Shown here one piece after another: positions 1 through 9,321 of a stretch of 64,000 bases of DNA (positions within the stretch are counted from its first letter, which is position 1; each line of letters starts with the position of its first letter). The position numbers and the translations under genes were made by a program. Location: the NCBI GenBank assembly GCA_038087015.1, contig JASBNA010000089.1:83788-147787 (forward strand). The letters run 5' to 3'. The notes below the pieces were generated by a model. That model was not told the DNA's origin and did no database searches. It worked only from the letters and a program-made list of their open reading frames with translations. Source of the DNA: Cerrena zonata (lineage: Eukaryota > Basidiomycota > Agaricomycetes > Polyporales > Cerrenaceae).

Positions 1-2
1 TC

Positions 3-972
3 ATTTTTGCATATGTAATGGCTGGTTTTGCCATTGGTTTATATTATGCTGGTATCTCAATGGGTTATTTATATGAATTAATGGGTATCATTATTGGTGG
101 TGCAGTCTTACCTGCTGCTTTAACTCTTTTATCTCGTAAACAAAATTTCTGGGCTGCTACTTTAACTCCTCCTATTTCAACTGCTTTGGCTATCATGTCT
201 TGGTTGGTTTGTACTAAAAAGAAATTCGGTGAAATCACTATTGAAACTACTTTTGAAGATGATGCTATGTTAACTGGTAATATCGTGGCTCTTTTATCTC
301 CTTTAGTTCTTATTCCTTTGTTGACTTTGATTTTTAAACCTCAAAACTTTGATTGGGAAGTCATGAAAGATATTGAACGTGTGGATGAAGAAGACGAATT
401 AAAAGAAGCTGAACACATTAAAGATACTGAAAAAGATCATGTTCATCCAGTCAAATCTCAAGTTTCAGTGGCTGCTACTGAAATTGCCGGTAACTCAAAA
501 AGGTCAATTTGAAAAAGATCAGAAAAACTTACATCAATCTTTCAAAATTGCTGCTACAATTTGTATTGTCTTGGCTTTATGTTTTATTATTTTATGGCCA
601 ATGCCAATGTATGGGTCCAGTTATGTTTTCTCAAAAAGATTTTTCACCGGCTGGATTGTTGTTTTATTCATCTGGATCTTTTTTTCATCTTTCGTGGTTG
701 TAATTGGTCCTTTAGTCCAAGGTAGAGATGCTATGTTCTATACCTTTAGAGGTATTTACTGGGATATGACTGGCCAATCTTGGAAATTAAGAGAATGGCA
801 AAATGCCAACCCTGAAAAATTACATGCTGTTCAATCTCAAGTAAGTGCTCAATTATCTAAATCTTTCAATGGACATGTGGTGGACGGTAAAATACCCGGT
901 AATGATGGGTATATAACTCCAGCAAGACATATAGATGAAGAACTAGAAGACATCAAAAAAGAAGAGCAGTAA
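3..972 (+). CDS. DUR3: DUR3-type urea/polyamine transporter, C-terminal part, one frameshift
   Basis: C-terminal portion of a sodium:solute-symporter family permease of the fungal Dur3 type, which imports urea and polyamines at the plasma membrane. The frame is open from base 3, so the gene starts outside the window. Several hydrophobic segments are visible, followed by the family's acidic cytosolic stretch and two more membrane segments before the tail. The reading frame changes near 497-501: the first frame stops at 510-512, and a second frame one base later continues to the stop at 970-972. Reading the A run at 497-501 as four bases instead of five would join the two. About 320 residues are visible of a family norm near 735. 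Identification rests on overall likeness to yeast Dur3 and its paralogues, so the exact paralogue is uncertain. Confidence 0.75.
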
Positions 973-1692
973 CCCGTTTTTCTTCTCCCGCGTATTTATT
1001 TCTTTTACTTATTTATATTAATTATTAGTTTTATGTTTTTGACATCACCAATTGTAGAGACTATTTAACCAAACATGTCTATCTGAATCTTTTAGTTGCA
1101 AAATTTGCAATTTATTGGAGTCGTGTGCCTTTTTCAGTCCCAGATCCTTTTTCCTGTTTTAAGAGGGGTTGTCAATTCCGCACCTGTGCGATAAGGAATT
1201 GTATCTTTGACCAATTAAATTCCTACTAGTAACCTCATCAGTATGGAAAGAGGCCATTCGCTGCTCTAAACAGGCATTCTGGTTTTTGGGGCAATTGAGT
1301 CAATAAAGCTTGCTAATTAGGCAATTTTACGACTAGACTGGTTCAGACTTACGCTTTGGTCTTGATCTCTTTGAAGTACAGTGATGCCTTATTGGCTCCT
1401 TACGAGAGAACTATCAATTCAATGTTGCCGCAATGAGTCAGTCTTCATCGGGATCTTCTCAAGTAATCTTAAGCATCGATTGAATTCTACCTCGCAATAC
1501 TCGAATAACTATGCTCTTTGGGTGTGGTACACAACGGGATACTGCTCTTTCTGGTGTAGTCTTGTCTCTCTTCGGGTCCCATCTTTCATCTATGCCCGTT
1601 CCCATTTATCTCTACACGTCCTTTTTTGTTTTACAATTACAAATTGTGTCAAATAAAAAAAATGAATAGGTGAAAAATTCAAAAAAAAATAA
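973..1692. other. Intergenic, no gene seen
   Basis: Stretch between the transporter stop and tRNA-Leu. Only one short open frame without family likeness (1381-1656) is present. I see no RNA gene or mobile element I can name. Confidence 0.5.
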
Positions 1693-1774
1693 TGACTCCC
1701 GCGCGATTCGAACGCGCGCATCTTACGATAACAGAACTTGAGTCTGCCGCCTTAGACCACTCGGCCAGAGAGCC
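1693..1774 (-). tRNA. tRNA-Leu(CAA), intronless
   Basis: Type II tRNA of 82 nt on the minus strand. The seven-pair acceptor stem (5' GGCTCTC) pairs with GGGAGTC and is followed by discriminator A. The D arm has GCC/GGC pairing. The anticodon stem GCAGA/TCTGT encloses loop CTCAAGT, giving anticodon CAA. The long variable arm (ATC/GAT) matches the yeast tRNA-Leu(CAA) variable arm. The T arm has loop TTCGAAT on a GCGCG/CGCGC stem. The anticodon stem closes directly, so there is no intron, whereas the S. cerevisiae gene of this anticodon has one. A run of nine T on the transcribed strand (1681-1689) lies just downstream and should terminate RNA polymerase III. Confidence 0.95.
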
Positions 1775-2307
1775 CTTTTCATGACTTTTTCAAGTTCTAC
1801 ATTATTGAGTTGGCTAAATATTCTGAAGCTTTATTTTTTCATTAGATAAAAAATTTTCTTCAAATCACGTTTATTCTTCTTGTTTGTCCTAAGGGTTATA
1901 TTTATTAATAACTAAAGTCTTCTTGTTGAATCTTTGGGAAAAAAATTGTATTCTAGAGACCTTTTTTTTAATACACTGAAAAGTTATCACTCATAATACA
2001 AACCTACAAAACTACAAGTAAATGTCCTATCCATTTCCACTGTTTAGTATATTTCCCTCGTTAGCGGTACTTTTAATCTATTGCAACATATATAGAAGTT
2101 CGGATTAAGAAACAAGAAACACTGCCTGCCTTGTGAGTTCGGTTGCGAAAATTGTCAGACCATCAAGCTGTCGATGATCTATTAATTGTAATAAGGTATC
2201 CATCCGTTTAAGAACTACATGAAGACTAATCTAGATAATAAATTAATCCACTGCCAATCATTAGTCCTTATCTCGCTTATTTCTTATTGCGTATGCTATG
2301 GTTGTCC

Positions 2308-2378
2308 GTCATGGAAACTATGTTCATCCTCGGGACGTATATGGACAATAGAGGCCTGTTTTACCTACATAACCCGAT
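2308..2378 (+). repeat. Diverged direct repeat, copy A
   Basis: About 70 bases beginning near GGAAACTATGTTCATCCTC and ending near CCTACATAACCCGATAAA. They align with 3386-3452 at roughly 70-75% identity by eye with small gaps. The shared blocks are GGAAACTATGT, CA.CCTC, TTTTACC.ACATAAC and CGATAAA. They lie about 1.08 kb apart in the same orientation. This may be a remnant of a solo LTR or another old repeat. The boundaries are approximate. Confidence 0.55.
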
Positions 2379-3385
2379 AAAAACAACAAAATAATAGTAA
2401 AGGCGTTGGACCATACTTTGGTTCTCTTGAGCAAGTTGTTTTTAGAGTATTAGAGCAGGCTTCATTTTATTTCTACTTTGATTAACATCAATGATCATCA
2501 CAAAAATAGAGAATCAATAGTTATATTCTTAAGGATTCAAGATTAAAGTCAACAAGATCGTCATCTGGTGAGCTACACTTTTACGTACTACTTTATCATG
2601 CTACTTAAATAGAAAACTACCTGTTAAATACAGTTCAAGAAATGACTTGTTTGAACTCAACATGAGCAAACGACACTAAAAAAGAAGAGGAAAAAAGTAT
2701 TCATTTAATAGGTTTTTCAAGTACTTGGGAGATTTTCCTTTTCATTTCCAGGCATTCCTCTATTGCGTATATTCTAGATTGTTAAAAGGGAGCAAATATG
2801 CCATCCACCCTTAACTACAAAAATGTGCTCAAAAGCACCTAGTTAATTTGCCAATTCCTTTATAAGAATCTTCAAATAATTTAACTGAAATTAACTACAG
2901 CGTAAAATCTGATCCTTCAATTTGTCAAGAAATTTTTTTTTGATTCATATTCAATCGCCATTTGATCTTGCAGGACTTGCCACTCCTTTCCTGGTTAGCA
3001 TTTTGTCTTTTTAAAATTGCAAATCATCGAGAAAATCTACTATTGTATTTGTATATATTGCTTTCTGAAAGATATATCGGAGGGGACTGTAAAAACTACT
3101 TAGAAAGACTTCGGGTTCTTTTTTTAGCAAAAAGTACTTTTTTGAATGTTTCGCAGTATTTTGTAAAATTGTTGCAAAAAAATCACAGTTTCCTTACTTA
3201 TGACTTTCAATGGAAAAAAAGGTACTTTTTCAATAATACTGAAGGTTTTCTTTTTAGCATTACCGAGGACTGTAGATAGTATTCTATAGTGCATACTAGT
3301 CCCAAAGGGATATTTCTATATTAACCAAAGAATTAAGCGTCGTATTATACTTCATATTGATGATCTTCCTGGATGGTCTTACATT

Positions 3386-3452
3386 AACTGTCTTGGAAAC
3401 TATGTCCACCCTCTGGAAATGTGGAAGATAAAGTGTTTTTTACCCACATAAC
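3386..3452 (+). repeat. Diverged direct repeat, copy B
   Basis: Second copy of the repeat at 2308-2378, in the same orientation, with the shared blocks GGAAACTATGT, ACCCACATAAC and CGATAAA. Similarity fades on both sides, so the original element length cannot be judged. Confidence 0.55.
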
Positions 3453-4181
3453 TCGATAAATCGATACGGCATTCGAATAATGGTTTTCAATACAACTCCC
3501 AAAGCGATTCTTAATAAAATCTTATTTGTCTGCCTTTAGAAGTATTGTTGCTTATGTTTTCACCTAATAAAAAAGAGCTCCAAAAAATCTTGGTATGTAC
3601 AGTAGGCATGGAGTATCATAGTCATTACGAGACTAATGTGCCTTCATTCCAAAATTAATTTTGAAAAGATAGCTCCAGTAACGTTAGAGGGGTGTACTTT
3701 TTGAACCAATATCTTTTATTCAATCAGCCATGCTTATCATCCTGGACTTTTACATTTTATGTCACGGCTCCCTCATCACAATAACTTTATATGGAATCTT
3801 CCACTTTACATTAAATTACTTTCGTATTATGGTTTAATCTTCTCTGTCATTTTTCTTTAACATTTATAAATTAAAAGGTATACATTATTACTTCAGCAGT
3901 TATTATATGAAATGAATCATTCCTGATAAAGAATAATAGTCAGTTTAGGGTCAGAAAAGACAAAGATATTTTTTCAGGAAAAAATGATACAAAATGGACA
4001 CTTATTTGATCCTAGAGAAAAAAAAATTGACATGTAGTTTTTCAATTAGCTCTATTACGGTTACCAGTAAGAATATTGTTGGATAATGGCTTATTAAAAA
4101 ATAAATTTATATATTAGAATATTTTTAGTCATTAAAAATGCATACTTGTCATAAACCAGCACGAAATTTTGACATGAAAGC

Positions 4182-4254
4182 GCCTGCGTAGCGTAATGGT
4201 TAACGCGTTTGACTTCTAATCAAAAGATTGCGGGTTCGACTCCCGCCGTGGGTT
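4182..4254 (+). tRNA. tRNA-Arg(UCU)
   Basis: 73-nt tRNA. The acceptor GCCTGCG pairs with CGTGGGT through several G-U pairs, as in the yeast tRNA-Arg(UCU). The anticodon stem TTTGA/TCAAA encloses CTTCTAA, giving anticodon TCT. The T arm GCGGG/CCCGC carries TTCGACT, a consensus B box. Only seven bases (CTTCTTT) separate it from the next tRNA gene, and no run of four or more T lies between them, so both are probably made as one precursor. Confidence 0.95.
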
Positions 4255-4261
4255 CTTCTTT

Positions 4262-4268
4262 GCGGTTT

Positions 4269-4299
<31 letters not shown>

Positions 4300-4352
4300 C
4301 AACTTCAGTCCAGTTAATCTGAAGGTCCTGTGTTCGATCCACAGAAATCGCA
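4262..4352 (+). tRNA. tRNA-Phe(GAA) with intron
   Basis: 91-nt gene. The acceptor GCGGTTT pairs with AAATCGC and is followed by discriminator A. The anticodon is GAA within CTGAAG. An intron of about 18 nt follows position 37 (roughly 4299-4316), in the standard place, and the second exon resumes with ATCTG. The body is nearly identical to yeast tRNA-Phe. A run of six T at 4357-4362 gives a pol III terminator for the pair. Confidence 0.95.
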
Positions 4353-4491
4353 TTCATTTTTTGCATCTTCTGGCATTGAAGATGTTTTTTTTAGTTATTG
4401 CAAACTCTTGATTGCTCCTACAAAAGATGACAAAGTAATAAATAGACCCTCCAGAGGGATTAAATGTAATTAATACAAACTTAATAAAAAG

Positions 4492-5844
4492 TTAATTTCG
4501 TAAATGTAATTTACAAGCTTCAGCAACGCCGAGGGGTAATCCAAACACTGGATTTATTGGGTTTGTTGAAGAAGTTGATTCCAAATCTTTTGATTGAAAA
4601 TTGAAAGCAAGAGAATCATAATCGTGCCCAGAAGTTTCTGGGAAACTTAATGAATGTTCAGTTATACTCAAGCCTAGTAAAGTATAATTAGTATGATAGA
4701 AATCAACTGATTTACCAGGTTTATCTCTAAATCCACCTTTAACTGAATTTTGGGAACAATTCAAGATATAACATTTTAAAGCATCCTTATCGAATAAAGA
4801 GTCTATATTCAATACCGGTTCTAGAAGCTGCCCCACTGCACCAATCCAAAAACTATAACAGGCATCGACTAATTTATTCGATCTGCCATTGAATCCTCCT
4901 TCCAATTGTAGCTGTCTATGTGAGACCCAACTTATTAAAAGATCCAAATCGATATTTTCAGCCAATTCTTTGCCAAAGTCATCACTAGAACCTAACAAGA
5001 GAAAGTAGCTTGCCACTGAGCAAAAAGTATACCCCCCATGAGCTTCAGTTCCAGGTATACCAGAAAATCCCCCTTCATAAGTTTGGCACTTATTTAACCA
5101 GGATAAGGTATTTTCGCAAAGTTCTTTTGTTAATACGTTCAATAAAGAAGCAATAACCAAAGCACAGTAAGTTGATCTTGCGTCATGTTCACCTTGTTTA
5201 TGCATTAAAAAGGAGCCATTTGACAATTTTAAACTCATTAACCAATCATATATTGGTTTTTGTAATGATTTCAAAGTACTATAGTCTCCAATTACAACAA
5301 GAGTTAAAATTGATGCATAAGTACTGGCTATATGGCCTAATTGGTTTTTCCCTCCGCCAATTCCTTCATAACCGTTATTAATTAAATTTTTTTGTATTTT
5401 ATCTGATGCCAATTTCTTGGTGGATTCATCGAGAGTGTTTGATTCTTTTAAAACATAGTAAGGATTTATCAACCAGTAAAGCATCCAACCATGGTTGGGG
5501 TCATATGGGTAATATAATTCATTCATTGGCTCATTCAATGATTTATCAAGATACTTTAAAAGTTTCTTAGTGTTCAAGCTATCATTCTTGATATTTCTGG
5601 ATTCCCTGGATGCTTCGTCCACCAAATCTTCATAGATCTCTCTAATAGTACTCTCAACTTCATTTTGTGCTTGGGTAGTTGGGGTAATCAAAGTATCTGC
5701 TTCAATCGCTGGGGCCGTTAACATCATGGTCAAACTATCCGGAATGTCCTCAAAATCAGAATCTGGATCCAGCGACAAGTGGGACTTCCCCAACAACTTC
5801 AACAAATACGATACTTTCTCCTTATTTATATCATCTTGACTCAT
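4492..5844 (-). CDS. RAM1: Protein farnesyltransferase beta subunit
   Basis: Beta subunit of farnesyltransferase, which with the Ram2 alpha subunit attaches a farnesyl group to CaaX-box cysteines of Ras proteins and mating pheromone. The 450-residue product shows the prenyltransferase alpha-alpha barrel repeats: the segments GYEGIGGG (about 158-165), YEGGFSG (256-262) and LEGGFNGR (314-321). The zinc ligands are in place as Asp327 and Cys329 (DACYSFW) and His384 (DFYHTNY). Length is close to S. cerevisiae Ram1 (431). The start is the first in-frame ATG. An acidic N-terminal extension (residues 20-60) is not part of the catalytic core. The gene is complete with no visible lesion. Confidence 0.95.
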   Translation of the reverse strand: MSQDDINKEKVSYLLKLLGKSHLSLDPDSDFEDIPDSLTMMLTAPAIEADTLITPTTQAQNEVESTIREIYEDLVDEASRESRNIKNDSLNTKKLLKYLDKSLNEPMNELYYPYDPNHGWMLYWLINPYYVLKESNTLDESTKKLASDKIQKNLINNGYEGIGGGKNQLGHIASTYASILTLVVIGDYSTLKSLQKPIYDWLMSLKLSNGSFLMHKQGEHDARSTYCALVIASLLNVLTKELCENTLSWLNKCQTYEGGFSGIPGTEAHGGYTFCSVASYFLLLGSSDDFGKELAENIDLDLLISWVSHRQLQLEGGFNGRSNKLVDACYSFWIGAVGQLLEPVLNIDSLFDKDALKCYILNCSQNSVKGGFRDKPGKSVDFYHTNYTLLGLSITEHSLSFPETSGHDYDSLAFNFQSKDLESTSSTNPINPVFGLPLGVAEACKLHLRN

Positions 5845-6677
5845 TATAAGTAGCTGTTAAACCAATCTGATGGACTTGAAAATTTCCGCTTATGGAATCT
5901 ACAATGTTAAATCAAATAATAAGACCTTTTTTTTTTTCCTCCCGCATCTAGACAAAACACCCACACACCAGAAAAATCATCACGATGAAATCGGAAATTG
6001 CTCTAAAAGTCGACTAAAATCCCGAGTAAATCTTATTTTGCAAATTTCCCAGCAATGACGGAGGAAATAAGCATAGGTTGCTTAACAAAATCTCTTCGGA
6101 AGAAGAGGAAGTCTTTGGGGACCCCAATTTTAATTGTTGGAGTGACAAAATGAAAAATGATTTCTTGCTCGCCAATCTGAGTATGCTTTTCCAGGGCTGT
6201 TCGAAACAGAGAAACCGAGCAAAACCTGCACAGGAGGGTCGACGACTGCAAAAACCCCATCAAAGCGTCTGGAGCCGGCTGGAGCTTTGGACCGTGGATC
6301 CAGATGGAAAGACCCAACGGTTGGGCAGAAAGTATGCAACAAAGATGTTGTCATGACTCCTATGGATTGTCTGAATGACGAAGTAAATCACCAGTTTAAC
6401 CGGGTGCATTTACTCTAAGTACCTGAATAGAAAAAGGTACTTTTTCAACAAAAGTAAAGAACATCATACATTAGGCTAGGCAACTATAGAAAAGATTCGC
6501 CGAGCATGAGCAAGCGCTCATACTAAATTGCTTCATAAAACAATTTATACTACAGAAAGGTTAAATATAGAAATATTAGAAGCCTATTTTTATTAAATAT
6601 ATACAAAATGCTATTAAAAAATTCGTTAAACCATTAAAGGGAGAGAGAAAACAGTAATTATTACCGGAATAATCAAA
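5845..6677. other. Intergenic with a GC-richer patch
   Basis: Region between the 5' end of RAM1 and the 3' end of the phosphatase gene. Bases about 6060-6360 are visibly richer in G and C than their surroundings. They carry overlapping short frames on both strands (6033-6317 minus, 6078-6356 plus), none with family likeness. A short ATG frame at 6055 runs only 32 codons. A decayed gene or a structured RNA is possible, but I cannot support either. Confidence 0.4.
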
Positions 6678-8679
6678 TTATTTTTTCAATAAGTTATCAA
6701 CAATATACTCAATGATAATTTCGTAACAAACAATAAATTGATCCAAGTTTTGCACCATTGATATTCTTTGAGTTCTTTGGAATTGGATTGCTTTGTAGAT
6801 TAAATCATCGTTACCCCAGAAATCAAATTTTGAATTAGAAGGAGATTTCATTAAATCAAGAATCATATCTAAAGTAATAAAGCAGCCGGTTCTACCACAA
6901 CCAGCAGAACAATGTATAAGTAAATCTTTTTTCAAATTTTTCGAAGTGATTAAATTTGATTTGTCATTAATTAAATTTAAAATTGAATCAAAAGTTTTGG
7001 GAACCCCGAAATCAGGCCAATCTTTATATTCAAAGTGATTAATAATTTGAGTATTATCATGGTTATAGTTTAATTTAGATAATTTAATTTCCCGATGAAT
7101 ATAATTAGATTGATTTTTAGTTGATATGACTTCAACTTTTAATTGACTTGTTGGGAAAAATTGATCATCAAAATACTTTTGATTCAACATTAATGATTGA
7201 TTATTTAAACAAATAATCAAGGGGATTTTATTATACCATATAATTTTCCAAAAATCCTCAAATGTAGATTGTAGAGGATTTTGGGTAGCGATATAACGGT
7301 TATTACTTAATCTGGGGAAATGAATGTAATTAGCATTGAAATAATCATCATTATCATTATTATAAATTTTTTGGATTGAAGGCAGGTTAATCAATTTGAC
7401 TCTCGAGTGTTCATAGGGCCAAATGTTATTGTAGCGATTTTTGAAACCATATTCAATACCTTTTGGTATCTTATAATTGATATCGTCACACCCAGGACAT
7501 AAAGACGAAGGACTGCAAATATTAGGATTGGAACAAGCTGCATGATCAGAGTTTCTAGTGATTGCCTGCATTCAATCTAATTTGTTCACAAGTTTCAATC
7601 TTATTAAATTTCAAATTAAACTTCTTCAATAATATCTCATTATGATTAACATCGTCGATATCTTCTGCTAAAAACTTTAACCAGTTGGGTAATTCATCCT
7701 TATGATCTTTCAAGTTTTTAGGTAGTTTGATTTGATAATTATAATGATTGATATCATCATCGATTAATTCTTCATTTGATTGTATTGTTTTCATATCGAG
7801 TTTTGGGTAATATCAAGTTATTCTTCTTAATACTACTCAAGAATTTTTGTTGTGATGGTGCTGAAGAAGGTAGGGTGAATCCTCCTAGGTATGGTGCATG
7901 GTCATCGATATGGTCATTTGAATGCGATGTACTTGCTAAGGGACTAATTGGACTATCCGAACTAATCGATGAACTTAGAGAAAACGTTGATGAAGGAGGT
8001 GAAGCAATAGTTAAATTGTTCGAAGGGTTTAATTCAGAAGAATCAATGATTGATTTATTTTCGATAGAATTGAAACCTCCGTTAATATATCCAACTTTGA
8101 ATTTAGTTTCTTCATTAGAGTTATATTTCAAAAACTTAAATATGGTTTGATATAAAGCAAAAGTAATGTGATTAGTATAAGATTCCGAATCATAAACAAG
8201 AATACTGATTGGTTCAGTGGTCACTGTGTGTATTTGATGATGGATTATTTGTTTATCGTTAACCGAAATATTAATCAGATTTAATAATTGAACCAAATCA
8301 TAAGCCTGGTCTTTTCAATAACGTGGTGGGAATACATAGGTTAATCGAATTAGAATAACCGGGATTGCGAGTACAAGTTAAATGGTCGGATATCGAAAAC
8401 TATTGGTGTTTCTTTCTTAAAGTACTCTTCTATATCATCATTTGCAATCGACTCAACTGAAGTTGGTAAATTTTTGAATGGGAATTTAGCCGTTGGAGAA
8501 ACCGGACTCTTGGAATATAACTTACTTGGTGATAACTTTCGTATTACTACTTTTTTTCTTATCCGACTTACTTCTTTCAATATTAACTTGGGGTATTTGA
8601 AAATAGTTATTAGACGTGCTTGGTGATGTTGCTTCTTGTTTATCAGTGTATTGGTTATCAGACAGAACAAAAGTCGCCA
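6678..8679 (-). pseudogene. Protein tyrosine phosphatase of the PTP2/PTP3 type, five frameshifts
   Basis: Homologue of the nuclear/cytoplasmic MAP-kinase tyrosine phosphatases Ptp2/Ptp3, which dephosphorylate Hog1 and Fus3-type kinases. From ATG 8679 the reading contains, in order: a low-complexity N-terminus; a rhodanese/Cdc25-like docking domain with a FDIRPFN block and the INLCIPTTLLKRP block near 8330; a serine-rich linker; and a classical PTP domain with WPDFGVP (near 7020) and the active-site loop HCSAGCGRTG, whose Cys codon is near 6911. Frame changes occur near 8524-8560, 8350-8362, 8305-8312, 7788-7791 and 7565. Each equals one surplus base at a short homopolymer, and sequence on both sides stays family-like. 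Either the gene is freshly decayed or the sequence carries indel errors. PTP2 and PTP3 cannot be told apart here. Confidence 0.8.
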
Positions 8680-9321
8680 TGATTGACGATTATATTAATA
8701 GGCCTGTTTATGAAAATACTAATATTCAATAATGTATCTGATAAATATAATTTAACAAATTGTAATTTAGTCTTCTTTATATAGGTTTTGGCTTTATTTC
8801 TCTATTTCGCTCTGTTTGGCTCACCTTCAAATTTCCGTTTTGTCTACGTCATACTTTCACAAAAGACAAAACAAACAAAAATAAAAATAGTCCTCTGCCA
8901 GGAATGTTCTAGATTCGGACCCACAATCCAAAATACACCATCCGTACACCACCAGCCCGCCGGGGTCATTTTTTGGTCTGGCAAATGACATCACCTTTGG
9001 ACCCAGGTGCGTTTTTAGCCTCGGTACCTTAACTCCTTTCTCGGTGCTTTGTTCTGGTTAGCGAAGCCAGTTCTAGACTGAACCGACCGAGTCTGGCGAA
9101 CGAGTGCTGGGCGCCTTGCCGGAACAGACAGACAGACAGAACAGCAAGGGAAAAGACCCATCCACCAGAGAACGGAAAAGCCGGTGCACCAGAATGAACC
9201 ATCACACGACGCAAAAGAAAGGAAAAAGGAAAAAAAAAGAAACAAATGGTTTTACTGGTCGTGCCGCTACCGCCTATTTTTAGCAGCATTTTTAAAGGTA
9301 AACCTATCAGCAACGACTAGA
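8680..9321. other. Intergenic
   Basis: Divides the phosphatase promoter from the 3' end of the coiled-coil gene. Bases about 8960-9200 are GC-rich and include a short GACA run near 9127. Overlapping open frames on both strands lack family likeness, and I see no gene here. Confidence 0.45.

Larger units (their letters stand above)
1775..4181. other. Long gene-free AT-rich stretch between tRNA genes
   Basis: About 2.4 kb with no supportable gene. The only open frame above 100 codons (2962-3279) is an AT-rich, low-complexity reading with no family likeness. The stretch holds a pair of diverged direct repeat copies (see the repeat at 2308-2378 and 3386-3452) and several short GTACTTTTT-type motifs. 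These could be decayed long terminal repeats, because retroelements of yeasts often insert beside tRNA genes. No reverse transcriptase or integrase coding remains. Confidence 0.5.

Noticed and set aside
1381..1656. 91-codon open frame upstream of tRNA-Leu
   Set aside because: Starts at GTG with a following ATG, no recognised motif, composition like surrounding intergenic DNA.
2962..3279. 105-codon open frame on the plus strand
   Set aside because: AT-rich composition with Phe/Leu/Lys bias, no family likeness, inside a gene-free stretch, and its first codon is within T-rich promoter-like sequence.
4201..4206. ACGCGT at the tRNA-Arg gene as an MCB site
   Set aside because: It lies inside the tRNA D arm and is explained by tRNA structure.
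7555..8679. Programmed +1 frameshifting as the explanation for the phosphatase breaks
   Set aside because: At every break, skipping the first T of the zero-frame stop restores an open frame, but this follows automatically from any upstream +1 shift. The sites share no slippery heptamer such as CTTAGGC, and other genes in the window need the opposite shift.
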